A DNA stretch of 64,000 nt from Zancudomyces culisetae. Taxonomy: Eukaryota; Kickxellomycota; Harpellomycetes; Harpellales; Legeriomycetaceae. The position numbers and the translations under genes are program-made. Shown one piece after another: positions 22,591-33,392 of the stretch. Where the stretch lies: assembly GCA_001969505.1 (NCBI GenBank), contig LSSK01000042.1, positions 1 through 64,000 on the forward strand, written 5' to 3'. The number at the start of each line of letters is the position of its first letter. The stretch's first letter is position 1. The notes below the pieces were generated by a model, which was given only the letters and a program-made list of their open reading frames with translations, was not told the origin of the DNA and searched no databases.

Positions 22591-24693
22591 CTAGAATATG
22601 ATTTTTTTGCCCTTGACAGAAGTGTCTACTTCTTTATAGAAAGCACCGTATGTTGAGTGTTGCTTCTTTTTGACGGTACTACCAAACTTCAACAAGTCTT
22701 CAGGTACGCCACTATCCGCATTGTCATCATCAGAGCTGCCATTTTTGGATATGTGTTTTTGTTGTTGCCTTAGAACATTTATAAGACTTCCAGCCAATGC
22801 TTTGTCATCTTTGGTGAAGAAAGTGACACTGCTTCCGGTTTTACCTGAGCGTCCAGTACGGCCAATACGATGGATATAGTCATCAATGGTCAGAGGGAAG
22901 GTGTAGTTGATTACTGTGTGGACATCGGGAATGTCGAGACCTCTAGCAGCGACATCGGTAGCAATGAGAATGCTAAGACCTTCATCGCCGCCATGTTGAT
23001 GATATCTGGATCTGCTATTATTCTTTTTGTTGCCATTAGACGAAGTCAACGATGTGGTGAATCGCTCGAGCGACTCAAGGCGTTGTTGCTGAGACATATC
23101 ACCGTGGATACAACAGCAACAACAGCAGGGTATTGCCGAGTTATTTTTTAACAAGTTGTCCTGTAGGAATCTGGTCAGGTGAACAGCTTCGTTTTTGTAT
23201 AGGACAAAGACAATGATTTTTGCACCATTAATACCATTACTGTTGTTTTTGCCTTTGTTGCTTACAGATGCGGAGATTTCCCGCAAAAGTTTCATTAGCC
23301 GTTGGTTCTTATCGAATCGTTCCATGACAATTACTTGCTGTTTGACATTGAGATTTACGGAAGAATCACTAGATTGGTTGGAAATTGTAATTTTAACACC
23401 AGAGTGGCTCTGGACACAAAGGAATTCTCTGGCTAGCTTACGGATGCTTTCGGGCCAGGTGGCACTAAACATAGCAACCTGCAGTCTTTTGGTTTCGGTT
23501 GGGTTTGTACTTTTGCCACAAGCGTCGTATATTTCTTTGATATCGGCCTCAAATCCCTTATCCAACATTCTGTCAGCTTCATCTAGAACCAGCATTTCGA
23601 CATTATCGAGGTTGACAGCTGCCTGTGATTTATTCTGATACGACTGGTTTTGTTGGCCATACTGTTTATCTGAAGAATAGCTGCCGTTCTCTGCTCGCAA
23701 ATAATCCAACAGTCGTCCTGGAGTACAAACAATGACATCTGCTCCGGAAATCTCACGCAGTTGTTCGTGTTTGTTTACTCCACCATAGACTACGCTTACT
23801 TTGATGTCGATATTCCCACTGGTCTTTGATGAGGCAGATTCATTCATTGCTGTTACCAGCTGTTGTGCTGCCTTTTGGATCTGGATCGCCAGCTCTCTGG
23901 TTGGTGCAACTACCAAAATACTTGGTTCTGCTACCACTCCTCTGTTTCCGAACTTGTCACCTTTGCCTTTGCCTTTACCATTGTTTTTGTTTTTACCATT
24001 TCCTTGAGCTTTTTTGCTTTTAAGCACTTTTTGAATTGCTGGAACCATGTATCCCATAGTCTTTCCTGATCCAGTCTCGGAAATCACCACTACATCTTTG
24101 CTTCCATCATTACTGCTATTCGTATTTACATTTTTTGAGATCATGGCACCCCAACACACACCTTGGACCGTGGTTGGCTCTTTGTATAAAGATTCCAGCC
24201 CAGTCACAATTCGGGCGTCCACAGCTAGTTCCGAAAAGTTGCGAATTCGTCGAAGATCCGGGTCATTCTCGCTAAGCTCCTTATTGGTTATGAGTTCAGA
24301 AATTGCAATCTTGTACTGCCTCGATCCATCCTCAGCTTTAGCTTCAGCCTCAGCATTAGTTTGGTGTTCTGATTCAGTTGTACTCTTTTCTTGTTCCTCA
24401 CTGCTCTTATCGCTGGCAACATTCTGTTTTTCCCCTTTATTTTCTTTCTTGCTTTTCTTGTTATTCTTATTCTTATTCTGACCATTTTCTAGTTTAGCCT
24501 TCTTATTGGAATCAACAGATACCTTTTTATCTTGCTCTAGTTGTTGCTCTCCATTCTTTCTTTTACCCTTTTTTTCGCGCTTTTCTTCTACATTTCCATT
24601 TCCATTTCCATTTTCATTTTGAACAGGCTCCACAGACTTTTCCTTCTTGTGTTGTTTTTTTGCCTTTTTATCTTTTTGTAATTCTTTTGCCAT
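22591..24693 (-). CDS. DBP3: DEAD-box RNA helicase Dbp3, nucleolar ribosome biogenesis (700 aa)
   Basis: A single-exon ORF. Residues 1-130 are Lys/Glu/Asn-rich, a nucleolar-type tail as in yeast Dbp3. Core motifs: TTVQ (Q-motif remnant, about 172), SETGSGKT (about 203), PTRELAIQIQ, TPGRLLDYL, LDEADRMLDKGF (about 368), SATWPESIRKLA, HGDMSQQQR, ATDVAARGLDIPDVHTVINYTFP (about 576-598) and HRIGRTGRSG (about 606). The C-terminal VPEDLLKFGS, KKKQHSTYGAFYKEVD and GKKIIF match Dbp3 almost word for word. Dbp3 acts in early pre-rRNA processing in the nucleolus. The body carries Asn/Ser/Gly inserts between motifs and a run of six cysteines just before HGDM that the family does not normally have. Upstream lies the Nup50-like gene in the same orientation, 508 bp away. 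Confidence 0.95.
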   Translation of the reverse strand: MAKELQKDKKAKKQHKKEKSVEPVQNENGNGNGNVEEKREKKGKRKNGEQQLEQDKKVSVDSNKKAKLENGQNKNKNNKKSKKENKGEKQNVASDKSSEEQEKSTTESEHQTNAEAEAKAEDGSRQYKIAISELITNKELSENDPDLRRIRNFSELAVDARIVTGLESLYKEPTTVQGVCWGAMISKNVNTNSSNDGSKDVVVISETGSGKTMGYMVPAIQKVLKSKKAQGNGKNKNNGKGKGKGDKFGNRGVVAEPSILVVAPTRELAIQIQKAAQQLVTAMNESASSKTSGNIDIKVSVVYGGVNKHEQLREISGADVIVCTPGRLLDYLRAENGSYSSDKQYGQQNQSYQNKSQAAVNLDNVEMLVLDEADRMLDKGFEADIKEIYDACGKSTNPTETKRLQVAMFSATWPESIRKLAREFLCVQSHSGVKITISNQSSDSSVNLNVKQQVIVMERFDKNQRLMKLLREISASVSNKGKNNSNGINGAKIIVFVLYKNEAVHLTRFLQDNLLKNNSAIPCCCCCCIHGDMSQQQRLESLERFTTSLTSSNGNKKNNSRSRYHQHGGDEGLSILIATDVAARGLDIPDVHTVINYTFPLTIDDYIHRIGRTGRSGKTGSSVTFFTKDDKALAGSLINVLRQQQKHISKNGSSDDDNADSGVPEDLLKFGSTVKKKQHSTYGAFYKEVDTSVKGKKIIF

Positions 24694-25201
24694 CTTTACT
24701 CCCTTTTTTTAAAATAAAGCTCTAGTCGTTGAGGTTAGTTATTTACAGTACGTATATTAGTTTGTCCACTAGAACCACTATTATAGGCAAAAAATAATAA
24801 AAAAAAATTTTTTTTTTTTACAATTAATTGATTTAATCAACAATAAAATAATATACAAATCCTCAATAACTATCCAATAAAAAAATTTTATTCAAACCAA
24901 AAAAAAACCTTTTACTATTACTAAAAATACGTGTAAACCACGTGATAATTGCCTGTTGTCGATTTTTGCTAGTTAGGGTTAGATTTGGTGATTTAATTTT
25001 TGATCCATGCGAAATTAATAGCTAAAAAATTAAATTAGATTTATAATATAAAGTCAAGTTGCGTAAAAAAGGGAGAAAAAAGTGAAAAGGGAAGCGTAAA
25101 TAACCGAAATAAAATAATAAGTGATAAAAATCAATAAAAGTAAAAGTAAAAGTAAAAGAGAGGGTAGGGAAGTGGGGGGGAGGGGGGAAAGGCAAGAGAA
25201 A
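24694..25201. other. spacer between NUP50-like gene and DBP3
   Basis: 508 bp of very AT-rich sequence with an A7-T11 block near 24802-24820 and a tandem GTAAAA run (about 25137-25155) followed by a G-rich patch at about 25170-25190. It must contain the 3' end of the nucleoporin transcript and the DBP3 promoter. I can point to no defined element. Confidence 0.5.
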
Positions 25202-28047
25202 TCAAAGAGAATCTCTCAAATCAATAATAGTTCTATACAATTCGTCAGCTAACTCTACAGTTTTGGTTCGCACAGTGAATTTAGCAAGTTTTGGTTCTTT
25301 ATCCTCTTGGCTAAGCACCACAATGCTTGTGTCCTTTGTTCCAGCCTTGTGTTCTGCTGACATTTTTTTGTACACGCTAGCATTCATAGTTACTTTGTTT
25401 GAGCCCTCTTGGCGGCACAGGAGGCGAGCCTTTTTCTTGTCGGATTTGTTGACATTTATTCTAAAGTACCCAATGCCCAAATCCACAAACGCCTTTGTAT
25501 CCGTGTTGAATTTGTATAGCTTTACTCGGTTGTTAAATAGTTGGTCTTCGTTTTCTTCGCCGACGCCAGGAACACTGGCTAGTTCCTGCATTTTGGCATT
25601 GTATTCTTTTTCTTGTTTTTTCTCAGGATCGTCTTCCTCATCATCGCCTTGTTGATCCTCTTGTTTCTTTGCAGTTGGAGCAGTGGATTGAGGCATTACC
25701 AGAGAAGAATGTTGTGGTAGTTGTGCTCCACCAAACAACGAAGGTTGGGACGGCAGGGTGGAAGCTGAAGAAGTAAATCCACCACCGAAGGAGAATTTAG
25801 AAGGAGGTACGGCGGAAGATGTTGATGTCGATGAGGTATTGAATAGAGGCTTGACATCGGAACCGAAGGGTTTAGCACCACCGAATAATGGGCGTGGTTC
25901 AGAAGCAGCAGAAGAGGTAGCTGATCCAAATCCAAAGACGGGTTTGTTTTCGGTGGTGTTTGCAGAAGCGGCAAAAGAAGCGGCAGGTTGATCGGGCTTT
26001 TGAACAGATCCAAAAGATCCGAACAGGGAAGTTGGTTTGGTTTCGGATAAAGTTGGAGTAGCAGTTGGGGCTGTGGTTGGCTTGTTGGCACCGAAAATTG
26101 ATGTTGTGGTTGTGTTTGTGGTTGTGGTTGAACCAACATTGCTTGAAAATAAACTCTTTCCCTCTGTTGCAGTGGTAGTATTGGTTCCAAATAGAGACTT
26201 GGGTTGAGTGGTGCTTGGAATGTTTGATCCAAAGAGCGACTTTGGTTCGGATGCATTTACCGTTGTTGCACTGGTTTTTGTTGCTGTTTCTGTAGCTTGT
26301 ACTGGGTTAGGAGGTACAAACAACGAGGTGGAGTTGGTGCTTGGTACTGTTTTTGGTTTAAAGCCAAAAATACTATTGGTAGATGCCGATTCTTGCGGTT
26401 GTGATTGTGATTGTGGTTGTGATTGTGGTTGTGTCGTTGTTGGGGTCAATGTTTTTGCTGGTCCAAATAGTGAATTGGATAGCATACCTGTGGAACTTCC
26501 AAGGCCACTGCTGAAGTTGGTTTTCAATACCGATCCCTTTTCTTCAGTACGTGTGCCTAATCCAAAACCTTGCTGGGAACTGTCTGTTTTACCTACCACA
26601 GCTTCCTTTGTTGGCACTGTTGGTGGTACCGATGGTGCTACAGATGATGAAGGTAATGATGACTGTGATGCAACGGCTTGTTCGCTTTTTGTACCTTTTT
26701 TGATTTCTGGGTATTTGCTGTCCAACTGTTTCATGTACTCTTTGTATTGATCAAATAGCGACGAAATGTCTTTTAGTGGATCATTATCCAAAGCCTGCTG
26801 CAACGCCCGGCTAAAACTCAAATTCAATCCCATCAAGTTGATAAAATACTCTTTGATTTTACCAACGTGGCCCTCTGCTTGTTGCTCGTCAGCACCGCTT
26901 TTCTTTGCATTCGTATCTTTCTCTGCTCGCATTCCCTTTTCTCCAGCTTGCTTGGTAGCTCCCATACCTGCCCCTTTATCCTCGTCTGCAGCACCTTCAC
27001 TGCATCCTGTATCCTCGTCAAGTATAAAACCTTCTTCTTCTTCCGATTCTTCCTCCTCTTCTCCTTCCTCTCCTTCATCATCCGAATACTCTTTTCCTTC
27101 CATAGATTGGTATCCTTCTCCCTCCCCTCCATCCGCTTCTTCATCCGCCTCCTCCTTCTTACCCATTTCTTGTTCTATCGCCAACCCCTCCAGTTCCTCC
27201 TCCTCTTTGTCCTTTGTTGCTTTATCTATTTTCGTCCCGAATATCCCTCCGGTTCCCCCACCGCTTGTAAACCCAAACAATTGTGGTTTACTCGCACTCG
27301 TTCCGAATACCCCGCCGCCTATTTCTACACCACTGTTTTGTTTTACTGTTGCTTCCTTTGCCACTGAACCAAACAAGCTCGTAATTTTATCTTCTGCCTT
27401 TTTCAGCCCTATTGCCAATATTTTCAACATTTAGATCTTTAATGGCTATATTTCGCTCATTCTACCTGTACATCTACTTGTAATTATATATCCCCTGTAT
27501 TAATAATTTGTTACCTTCTGTCGCTACAGGTTTCATAAAGCTAAATCCCTGGAATCCTTTTGTGCCTGTCCCGGCTCCTGTTCCTGCTCCTGCTCCTGTA
27601 TTTCCAAAAAGTCCTCCACCTCCACTCCCGAAACTACTCCCCAGTCCAATCCCAGTTCCTCCTGCTACGCCTAGAGATGTTCCAAACAATGATCTTGTCG
27701 GATTTTTTCTACTCAAGCAAGATCAATCCATCAAAACTTTTTGTTAACAAAAAATTAAATCCAATACAATCTCCCCCTCCCCATTAAAACTACTTTTATA
27801 TATGGTTTAAAGATATCCTCCCAAATCAATTATGTACGGGTGTTACAACTTACATTTCATTTGCTGACTCGACATCCCTCGATTTTTTGAAGCTGTCATC
27901 AGTCTATTATTACCATTTATTATTTATTTCATTTTGCTTATTCATTTTGTCTTTATATTGCCGAGCAAATAATTAAAGATATACACAATAATAAAATCTC
28001 GATTTATATTTTACATTTCCAAGCCTATCGTCAGCATTATCTGCCAT
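25202..28047 (-). CDS. FG-repeat nucleoporin of the Nup50/Nup2 family with C-terminal Ran-binding domain (827 aa, 4 exons)
   Basis: Spliced as 28047-28015, 27903-27854, 27708-27515 and 27408-25202, with introns of 111, 145 and 106 nt, all GT-AG and in phase. Without the first three exons the reading would start at an internal Met or a TTG. The rebuilt N-terminus (MADNADDRLGN then DDSFKKSRDVESANEIKNP) resembles the importin-binding start of Nup50. An acidic stretch follows. A conserved helix GLNLSFSRALQQALDNDPL with LFDQYKEYM matches the Nup50/Nup2 core. Many FG motifs (LFGS, LFGT, FGFG) separated by Thr/Ser/Pro/Gln spacers come next. The last 125 residues are a RanBP1-type domain (NRVKLYKF, GIGYFRIN, RLLCRQEG). 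It acts in nuclear import and importin recycling at the pore basket. Confidence 0.9.
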
Positions 28048-28621
28048 ATACTCGTCAACTCCTCTCTTTCCCATCTTGATGAATCCTTTATTTCACGTCT
28101 ATATTTTACTCTTTAAATTAAATGCAAAGGTTTTGCTTTGTTTGCCTATTGATCATTCAACACCCCGTTTTATTATTTTTATTATTTTTATTATTTTCCG
28201 TTTATGCTAACTACTTTTTATTTCTGCATTTAAATTTTTGTATCTCTTCAATTTTTTTTTTTACTCTGTTCAAATTGGATGGTAAAAATAAAGTGAGATT
28301 GTAATTGTATAGCAACACAAAAATGTTATAAACGCGTAAATAAATAAGGTTTAAAAAACTGGTCACATGCCATCAATAACCTCTAAATACGTTTAATCAT
28401 AAACTATACAAACTCATTTTGATGCTAATATTATACATGGATCAACTTGGTTGTTTATAGTATTTTATAAACTGTGTGGATCAAGAGGAACAAAGTGTGA
28501 GTATCAGTATAATTAGACTGGCATATAACACTAGAAAACATTCAAAACCACAAATATCTAGAAGTAATTAACAATAAAGTAAAGTAAAATAAAATAAAAG
28601 AATGAGATTCCTCGTTTAAAG
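28048..28621. other. spacer
   Basis: AT-rich divergent-to-tandem spacer upstream of the nucleoporin gene and downstream of the F-box/ankyrin gene. No exon or RNA gene is supported. Confidence 0.5.
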
Positions 28622-30826
28622 TTATTTAGACTTTTTGGAAACTCTGGTCGTTTTGGTTCTTTTGGAAGCCTTGGCTACTTTGGTATTTTTGACGCCTTTA
28701 GTACTTTTAGTTGTTTTAGTTGTTTTGGCTGTTTTGGCTTCTTTAGCCTTTTTAGCCATTCTTTTTTCAATAAACTCAATTGATACAGTATCGTTTTCAT
28801 CCCGCATTCTCTTCATTGCCAAGCCCTTGTGTGTCTCTGGATTAGCTCCTCCCTCAACCAAGGCACGGAAAATCTTACCATCCCAGTGCTTACCATTACA
28901 AAGCTCTTTGAGCCCGTTTGCAACACTAAGTTTGGGACTAACACCCTTTGTCAGCAAATACTTTACCAGTTCATAACTATTGCTTCTACATGCATATTTC
29001 AGGGCCACATTGTTGCAAACTGTCGGGTCCGCACCGTTTTCAACTAAAAACTTTAACATCTTTAGTCTATCATTACAATACAGCGAAGCTGTTTTTATCC
29101 CATTTAACTTTGGAGGACATTTTTGGAGGTTTATTCCGTTCTTTAACAAAAACTCCAGCGTACTATAATCCTCCTTTCTAATTACACTTAGTAAGACTTC
29201 ATAGTTGTTAGTTGTTGGTTTTGCACCGCAGTTAATTAGATGTTTGATCATCTCAGCGTTATACTTTAAATTTTGGGATGCCTCACTCAAACCATTACGT
29301 TCAAGTGTGCGCAGATCAATCGGTGCAGCTTTATAACGCTGGTTATAGCGAAGACCTGCTTTTAATTTTTTCTCTTCTGCTCCATCATATTTACTCTTTT
29401 TTCCTGTCAAATAGTTTACAAGCTCAAAGTTTTTTGTCAATACCGCTGCCTGCAAAATCAGATAGCCAAACTTGCTCATGTCAAGTCCATATGTGTTTAT
29501 AAGGGTCTTTGTGACATCAATTGCTTTCTTAGACTTGCTTAAAATAGTGTGACGACAGAGGTAAATGATTTTTTCATTAATCAGATTAATATCAATCTTG
29601 CTCATTTCCAGTACTCGTATTAACAGAGCTTTCTCTTTTTCCCCTATTGCGCGAAGAGCTAGAAACGCGGCTTGGTAGTTTTCAAGTCCTCTTTCTAAAA
29701 GAAACTTTATCATTTTCTGGTTGTTCAGCTGTACACCAAGAATCAATAGTAATACTTTTAAATCTTTCGAAAGGAAAGAAGGTGCTAAAACATTCCCGGC
29801 CGTGATAGGATTGATGGTAGCAATTGAGCTTGTATCACTTTCCCCATCACTTTCTCCATCGTTTTTCCTATCGCTTTTTTCATTGCTTTTTTCATTACTT
29901 TTTCCATTATCATCTGTAGGTTTTTCTGGAAGCTTTTCCATAAACGGATTCACTACTGCAGGGCTGAATAAATAAATGGCAGGTTGTGCGCAGGTAAAAG
30001 TATAATTTAAAAGCGATGCAAGATCATTGGTAACTGCTAAACCTTCTTCAATAAACATTTTTGCAACATCAATTCCACCCAGTTTGTGTGAGAAATGAAC
30101 AAATGTCAAAAGAAGATTAATATAAAACTTCAGTTCTCGGTATGGTCGTTCAATCACTTGTCCGTCAGGTAAGGTGACTTGAAGTAGCTTATCTTTGAGT
30201 TTGATTAAGAGTTTGTACATATACAAGCACGTATCATAAGTCGGAACAAACTTTTTGGATGGATGTCCATAGTATCTTCCAAAGGGTCGAATGTATGGGA
30301 AGAACCGCTCAACTAACATAAATACCCTAGCACTGTACGTTTTATATTCATTTGTATAGTACCCATAAAACCACCCAGGATCGTCGTCAAACTCTATAGA
30401 AATATCACCAAACTTGAAGGCTCCATCACATCTAACCGAGTATGTTGACAAGTCCGTGACTTTGTGCATTTCAAGCAACATCACAAGGAGATTTTCCATT
30501 TGGTATTCTGCGCCAAGCCGAAATAACAGAGAGTAGTTGTTTTTTGCGCTTTTGGTGATAAGATTGATAAGGATGTCTTTGTTTCTTAGAAAATGTTTGT
30601 AAAATGTATTGTCTGATTCATTTATTGCTGCTACTGTGCGTTCATTGCCGTATTTGCTAAGAGTATAGGCTGATATCATTTTGATGTTCTTTGAGGCTTC
30701 ATACATTGATCGTGATACGAATGCCACTTGTTCATTTTCTGACAATAAGAATATCGTGGACAGAACATTATACGGAAGCCTATCCAAAGTTTGATTGCAG
30801 CTGGTATGTGTGGCGGTATTTTCCAT
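28622..30826 (-). CDS. F-box-like and ankyrin-repeat protein with lysine-rich tail (734 aa)
   Basis: An intact single-exon ORF. An F-box-like helix set starts at about residue 14 (LDRLPYNVLSTIFLLSENEQVAFVS). After a long alpha-helical middle there is an acidic/Ser repeat insert (about 300-325, NEKS/GESD units). Ankyrin-type repeats are clearest at about 530-665 (for example TLEFLLKNGINLQ, MLKFLVENGADPTVCNN and ELVKYLLTKGVSPKLS). The last 45 residues are a degenerate KTAKTTKTTK repeat that is strongly basic. F-box/ankyrin proteins are usually substrate adaptors of SCF ubiquitin ligases; that role here is inference. Such proteins form large lineage-specific families in early-diverging fungi. 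Confidence 0.8.
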   Translation of the reverse strand: MENTATHTSCNQTLDRLPYNVLSTIFLLSENEQVAFVSRSMYEASKNIKMISAYTLSKYGNERTVAAINESDNTFYKHFLRNKDILINLITKSAKNNYSLLFRLGAEYQMENLLVMLLEMHKVTDLSTYSVRCDGAFKFGDISIEFDDDPGWFYGYYTNEYKTYSARVFMLVERFFPYIRPFGRYYGHPSKKFVPTYDTCLYMYKLLIKLKDKLLQVTLPDGQVIERPYRELKFYINLLLTFVHFSHKLGGIDVAKMFIEEGLAVTNDLASLLNYTFTCAQPAIYLFSPAVVNPFMEKLPEKPTDDNGKSNEKSNEKSDRKNDGESDGESDTSSIATINPITAGNVLAPSFLSKDLKVLLLILGVQLNNQKMIKFLLERGLENYQAAFLALRAIGEKEKALLIRVLEMSKIDINLINEKIIYLCRHTILSKSKKAIDVTKTLINTYGLDMSKFGYLILQAAVLTKNFELVNYLTGKKSKYDGAEEKKLKAGLRYNQRYKAAPIDLRTLERNGLSEASQNLKYNAEMIKHLINCGAKPTTNNYEVLLSVIRKEDYSTLEFLLKNGINLQKCPPKLNGIKTASLYCNDRLKMLKFLVENGADPTVCNNVALKYACRSNSYELVKYLLTKGVSPKLSVANGLKELCNGKHWDGKIFRALVEGGANPETHKGLAMKRMRDENDTVSIEFIEKRMAKKAKEAKTAKTTKTTKSTKGVKNTKVAKASKRTKTTRVSKKSK

Positions 30827-31090
30827 GGTGAAATATCTATTAGTCCTCTTGCAAGCTACTTGGCTATGTCATATATTTTAATGTAAGTTCAGAATAAGAA
30901 GAACAAAAAGGTGTTGTTTTTGATGTTTTTCTGATCTATTTATCTATGTTTGAAATGTTTTTTGAGTGATGAAAATGCTAAAATCATTTTTTACTATTAA
31001 AAGAGCGAGCTGATTCTTATCTCCAATATGCTTGGCCTACATTGGTAAAAATACGATAATTGCTAAGAAACACAGTAAAGTTGATTAATT

Positions 31091-31381
31091 TCATATTACT
31101 TTTAGCGTTTCCGGCAATTTGTACGAGTTTATAACGATATTATTGGTAGAATTTTTTGTGGTAATTTTCAAGAACAAGAAGGCCAGCAAATCATTTTTTT
31201 TGTACTGTGCATTAACTCGATTTGAGTTATCATCGGGTTCATAAATCCAATAAAACATGAATGCCAAAAGAAGCAATTCCGCAGCAAAAGGATAACTATC
31301 ATTTTGGTAAAGATATCGAATCACAATGATTGAAATTGTTTGTTTATACAACAATGGTCCAATGTTGACAAACGCAATCAC
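31091..31381 (-). CDS. hydrophobic ORF, possible terminal exon of the gene upstream (95 codons)
   Basis: An open frame of 95 codons without an ATG at its 5' end (first codons read GTG ATT GCG). Hydrophobic stretches (for example AAELLLLAFMFYWIY) are followed by a hydrophilic loop NSNRVNAQYKKND and a further hydrophobic stretch. It lies downstream of, and on the same strand as, the partly resolved spliced gene at 31781-33051, so it may be that gene's last exon. I could not find an in-phase acceptor. A chance ORF is the alternative. Confidence 0.25.
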   Translation of the reverse strand: MIAFVNIGPLLYKQTISIIVIRYLYQNDSYPFAAELLLLAFMFYWIYEPDDNSNRVNAQYKKNDLLAFLFLKITTKNSTNNIVINSYKLPETLKVI

Positions 31382-31780
31382 AAAATATCACGCATAAAAT
31401 CACGACATACGACATCACATCTGCAAAAAACAAACAATAAATATGGAATGACAGAAAATAACAGGTTCATCATAAAAGTCCTTGTAAAAATGTTTATTAG
31501 GAAAAAAACAATAAAGCTTATAAAGCAAATCTATAGTACAAAGCTAAAACAGCCAAAATGGCTGAAAACATAATCAGAGTACTGCGGTGCGGTTTGATCT
31601 ATACAAGTAAAATCGATGATATTGTTTTTAGTCTACAAGACAAAATAATTTAAGCTAACAGAGCTAAAAGATAGATCGTTCAGTAAACCAAGTCGTCATG
31701 AAAATTCAGACGGCACTTCCTAAATTTTTCTGGTTATATCATCATAGAGCGTAAATAGGAAAACATTGTCTAAAACTTAC

Positions 31781-33051
31781 ACTTCCACAAGCTATAATAC
31801 AGATTCACAACATTTTGATACACCAAAATCAGCGAAGCATTCTACATTGTAAACGAACATTAATTAGTTATCAGAATCATTTTTCAACAGATGAAAAATC
31901 AACCAAGAAAATAAATCAGATATATGGTGAAATGTTCAGACTTCTAAGGAGGAAAACTGTTGGCTATCACAATACAGTCGCGCATTTGCAACTGCACTAT
32001 AGTGGAAACTGCGAATTAGAATAACACTCATCCTTTTCACCACTACCTGATCCCAAAACATATGTAAAACTTAAACCTCAAACTTACAATAAGAGAAAAT
32101 ATATCTCTGAGTTCTGCTTCAAAAAAACATTCTTCAGATATATGAGAATGGAGAGACCTGCCTGGCTTGAGAAGAAACCTGTAATTTATACAAAAGATAT
32201 TGTTAGTTCTAGTCCTCTCTACATATCCACTCAAAGGCATGTATCAACATTATTACGGATTGAAAAGAAAAAGTGTAGAATTCATAAATAGCAACTGGCA
32301 TAAATCATCTCAGCGAAAGATGAAAACTGTTATCACCATGGTCGATAAGATAATGGAAAGTGTGCAATGTTTTAATCACTATAAAATCCGCAAAATAAAT
32401 CAATAACAAATTAGCAGATATACCCACCTTCTAGAGCCCGGTCTATGGAATGCACTTTGTCCCTAATTTTTTACAAGAAGTTGGGGTTTTATCTTCATTT
32501 TTATACTTTTTCTGAACTTGAAAAATTATGTCAAAAATTTTTTCTTCAAAATAGCGAAAAAAATTTTCTCAATTTACCCTTGGTATTTTGTGTCTTTCCA
32601 GAAGAGTCTAGAAAAAAAAATTTTATAGATGGGTTTTTTTTTCCAGTTTGGGCAAATTAAGCTTAATGGTATGTAAATATGGGGCTTACTGGATTATTAT
32701 TAAAATCAAGTAGCGAATAGGAATGCTATCATAATATATGCAAAGTTGAAATTGGTAATTTGTACCTCAGCATAAAAACGGAGACGAAGCTCAACAACCA
32801 CAAAAACACAAGCAAAAGGATTCAGACAGAATAGTTCCAGGCTGCACCATTTTGTCTGGTTCACAAGCCAATGTTTTATCAATAAATAAAATAATGGGGT
32901 TTGGATGGGTGGTGTATTATTTTCTTCTGGCTTTTTTTACAACATTAAAATATGTGGTATTGCCAGTGAATGTGCGAATGTGTACGTGTGTTAAAACATA
33001 TTTTTTCAATTCCATCACCACATTTCCCAGCCAGGTATGGAACCATTAAAT
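31781..33051 (-). CDS. unidentified intron-rich gene, partly resolved exons
   Basis: No long ORF exists here, but GT-AG exons with protein-like frames chain on the minus strand: 33051-32986, 32926-32766, 32725-32690, 32607-32578, 32462-32428, 32378-32337, 32294-32223, 32178-32088 and 31841-31781. Most introns are short (40-59 nt, two of 82-115 nt). Good signals include CTACTAAC before the first acceptor and ACTAAC in the 44-nt intron. Exons 32462 to 32088 are phase-consistent and read DKVHSIDRALEVIKTLHTF, then HAFEWICFFSSQ. Exons 33051 to 32690 are also consistent, reading FYLLIKHWLVNQTKWCSLEL. Joining the two blocks needs a one-base phase change near 32690-32463, so an exon is missed, the assembly has an indel, or the gene is decaying. 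The product is helical and partly hydrophobic; the family is not recognised. Confidence 0.45.
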
Positions 33052-33392
33052 CTAAAATAAAAAGATTTATGGTGTTAGTAGTGCGGCGTAATATTAACTA
33101 CACATGTATTAGATTGATATATTACATGAATAGTCCAAAAGCTATAATTCTATTTGGCTGACTATCCCATCGTCTACCACTGTATTAATCTAAGAAGAGT
33201 CAAATGGATATGAGGATAATTTCTTTTTTTTTGGTTTTGCTGAAAATGGTTCTATAGATACTAGAATATAAACCACCGGATTTATTCTGGTTACAATACA
33301 TCTCCAACTATGGGGGGGAGGAATTTATTCGAGTAATTAGTATTGCATAAAACTAAGTAAAGCTCTTTTGTATTCCCCATATGTTCGTCTGT

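Noticed and set aside
22670-24485. Many ORFs on the plus strand opposite Dbp3
   Set aside because: They are antisense shadows of a well-supported helicase; their Leu/Phe/Pro-rich translations have no motifs.
25263-27434. Long plus-strand ORFs opposite the nucleoporin
   Set aside because: Low-complexity mirror of FG/Thr/Ser codons; the minus strand has clear Ran-binding and Nup50 blocks.
31091-33051. Assignment of the hidden gene to a peroxin or kinetochore family
   Set aside because: I compared remembered family patterns loosely and found no convincing motif alignment, so no name is given.
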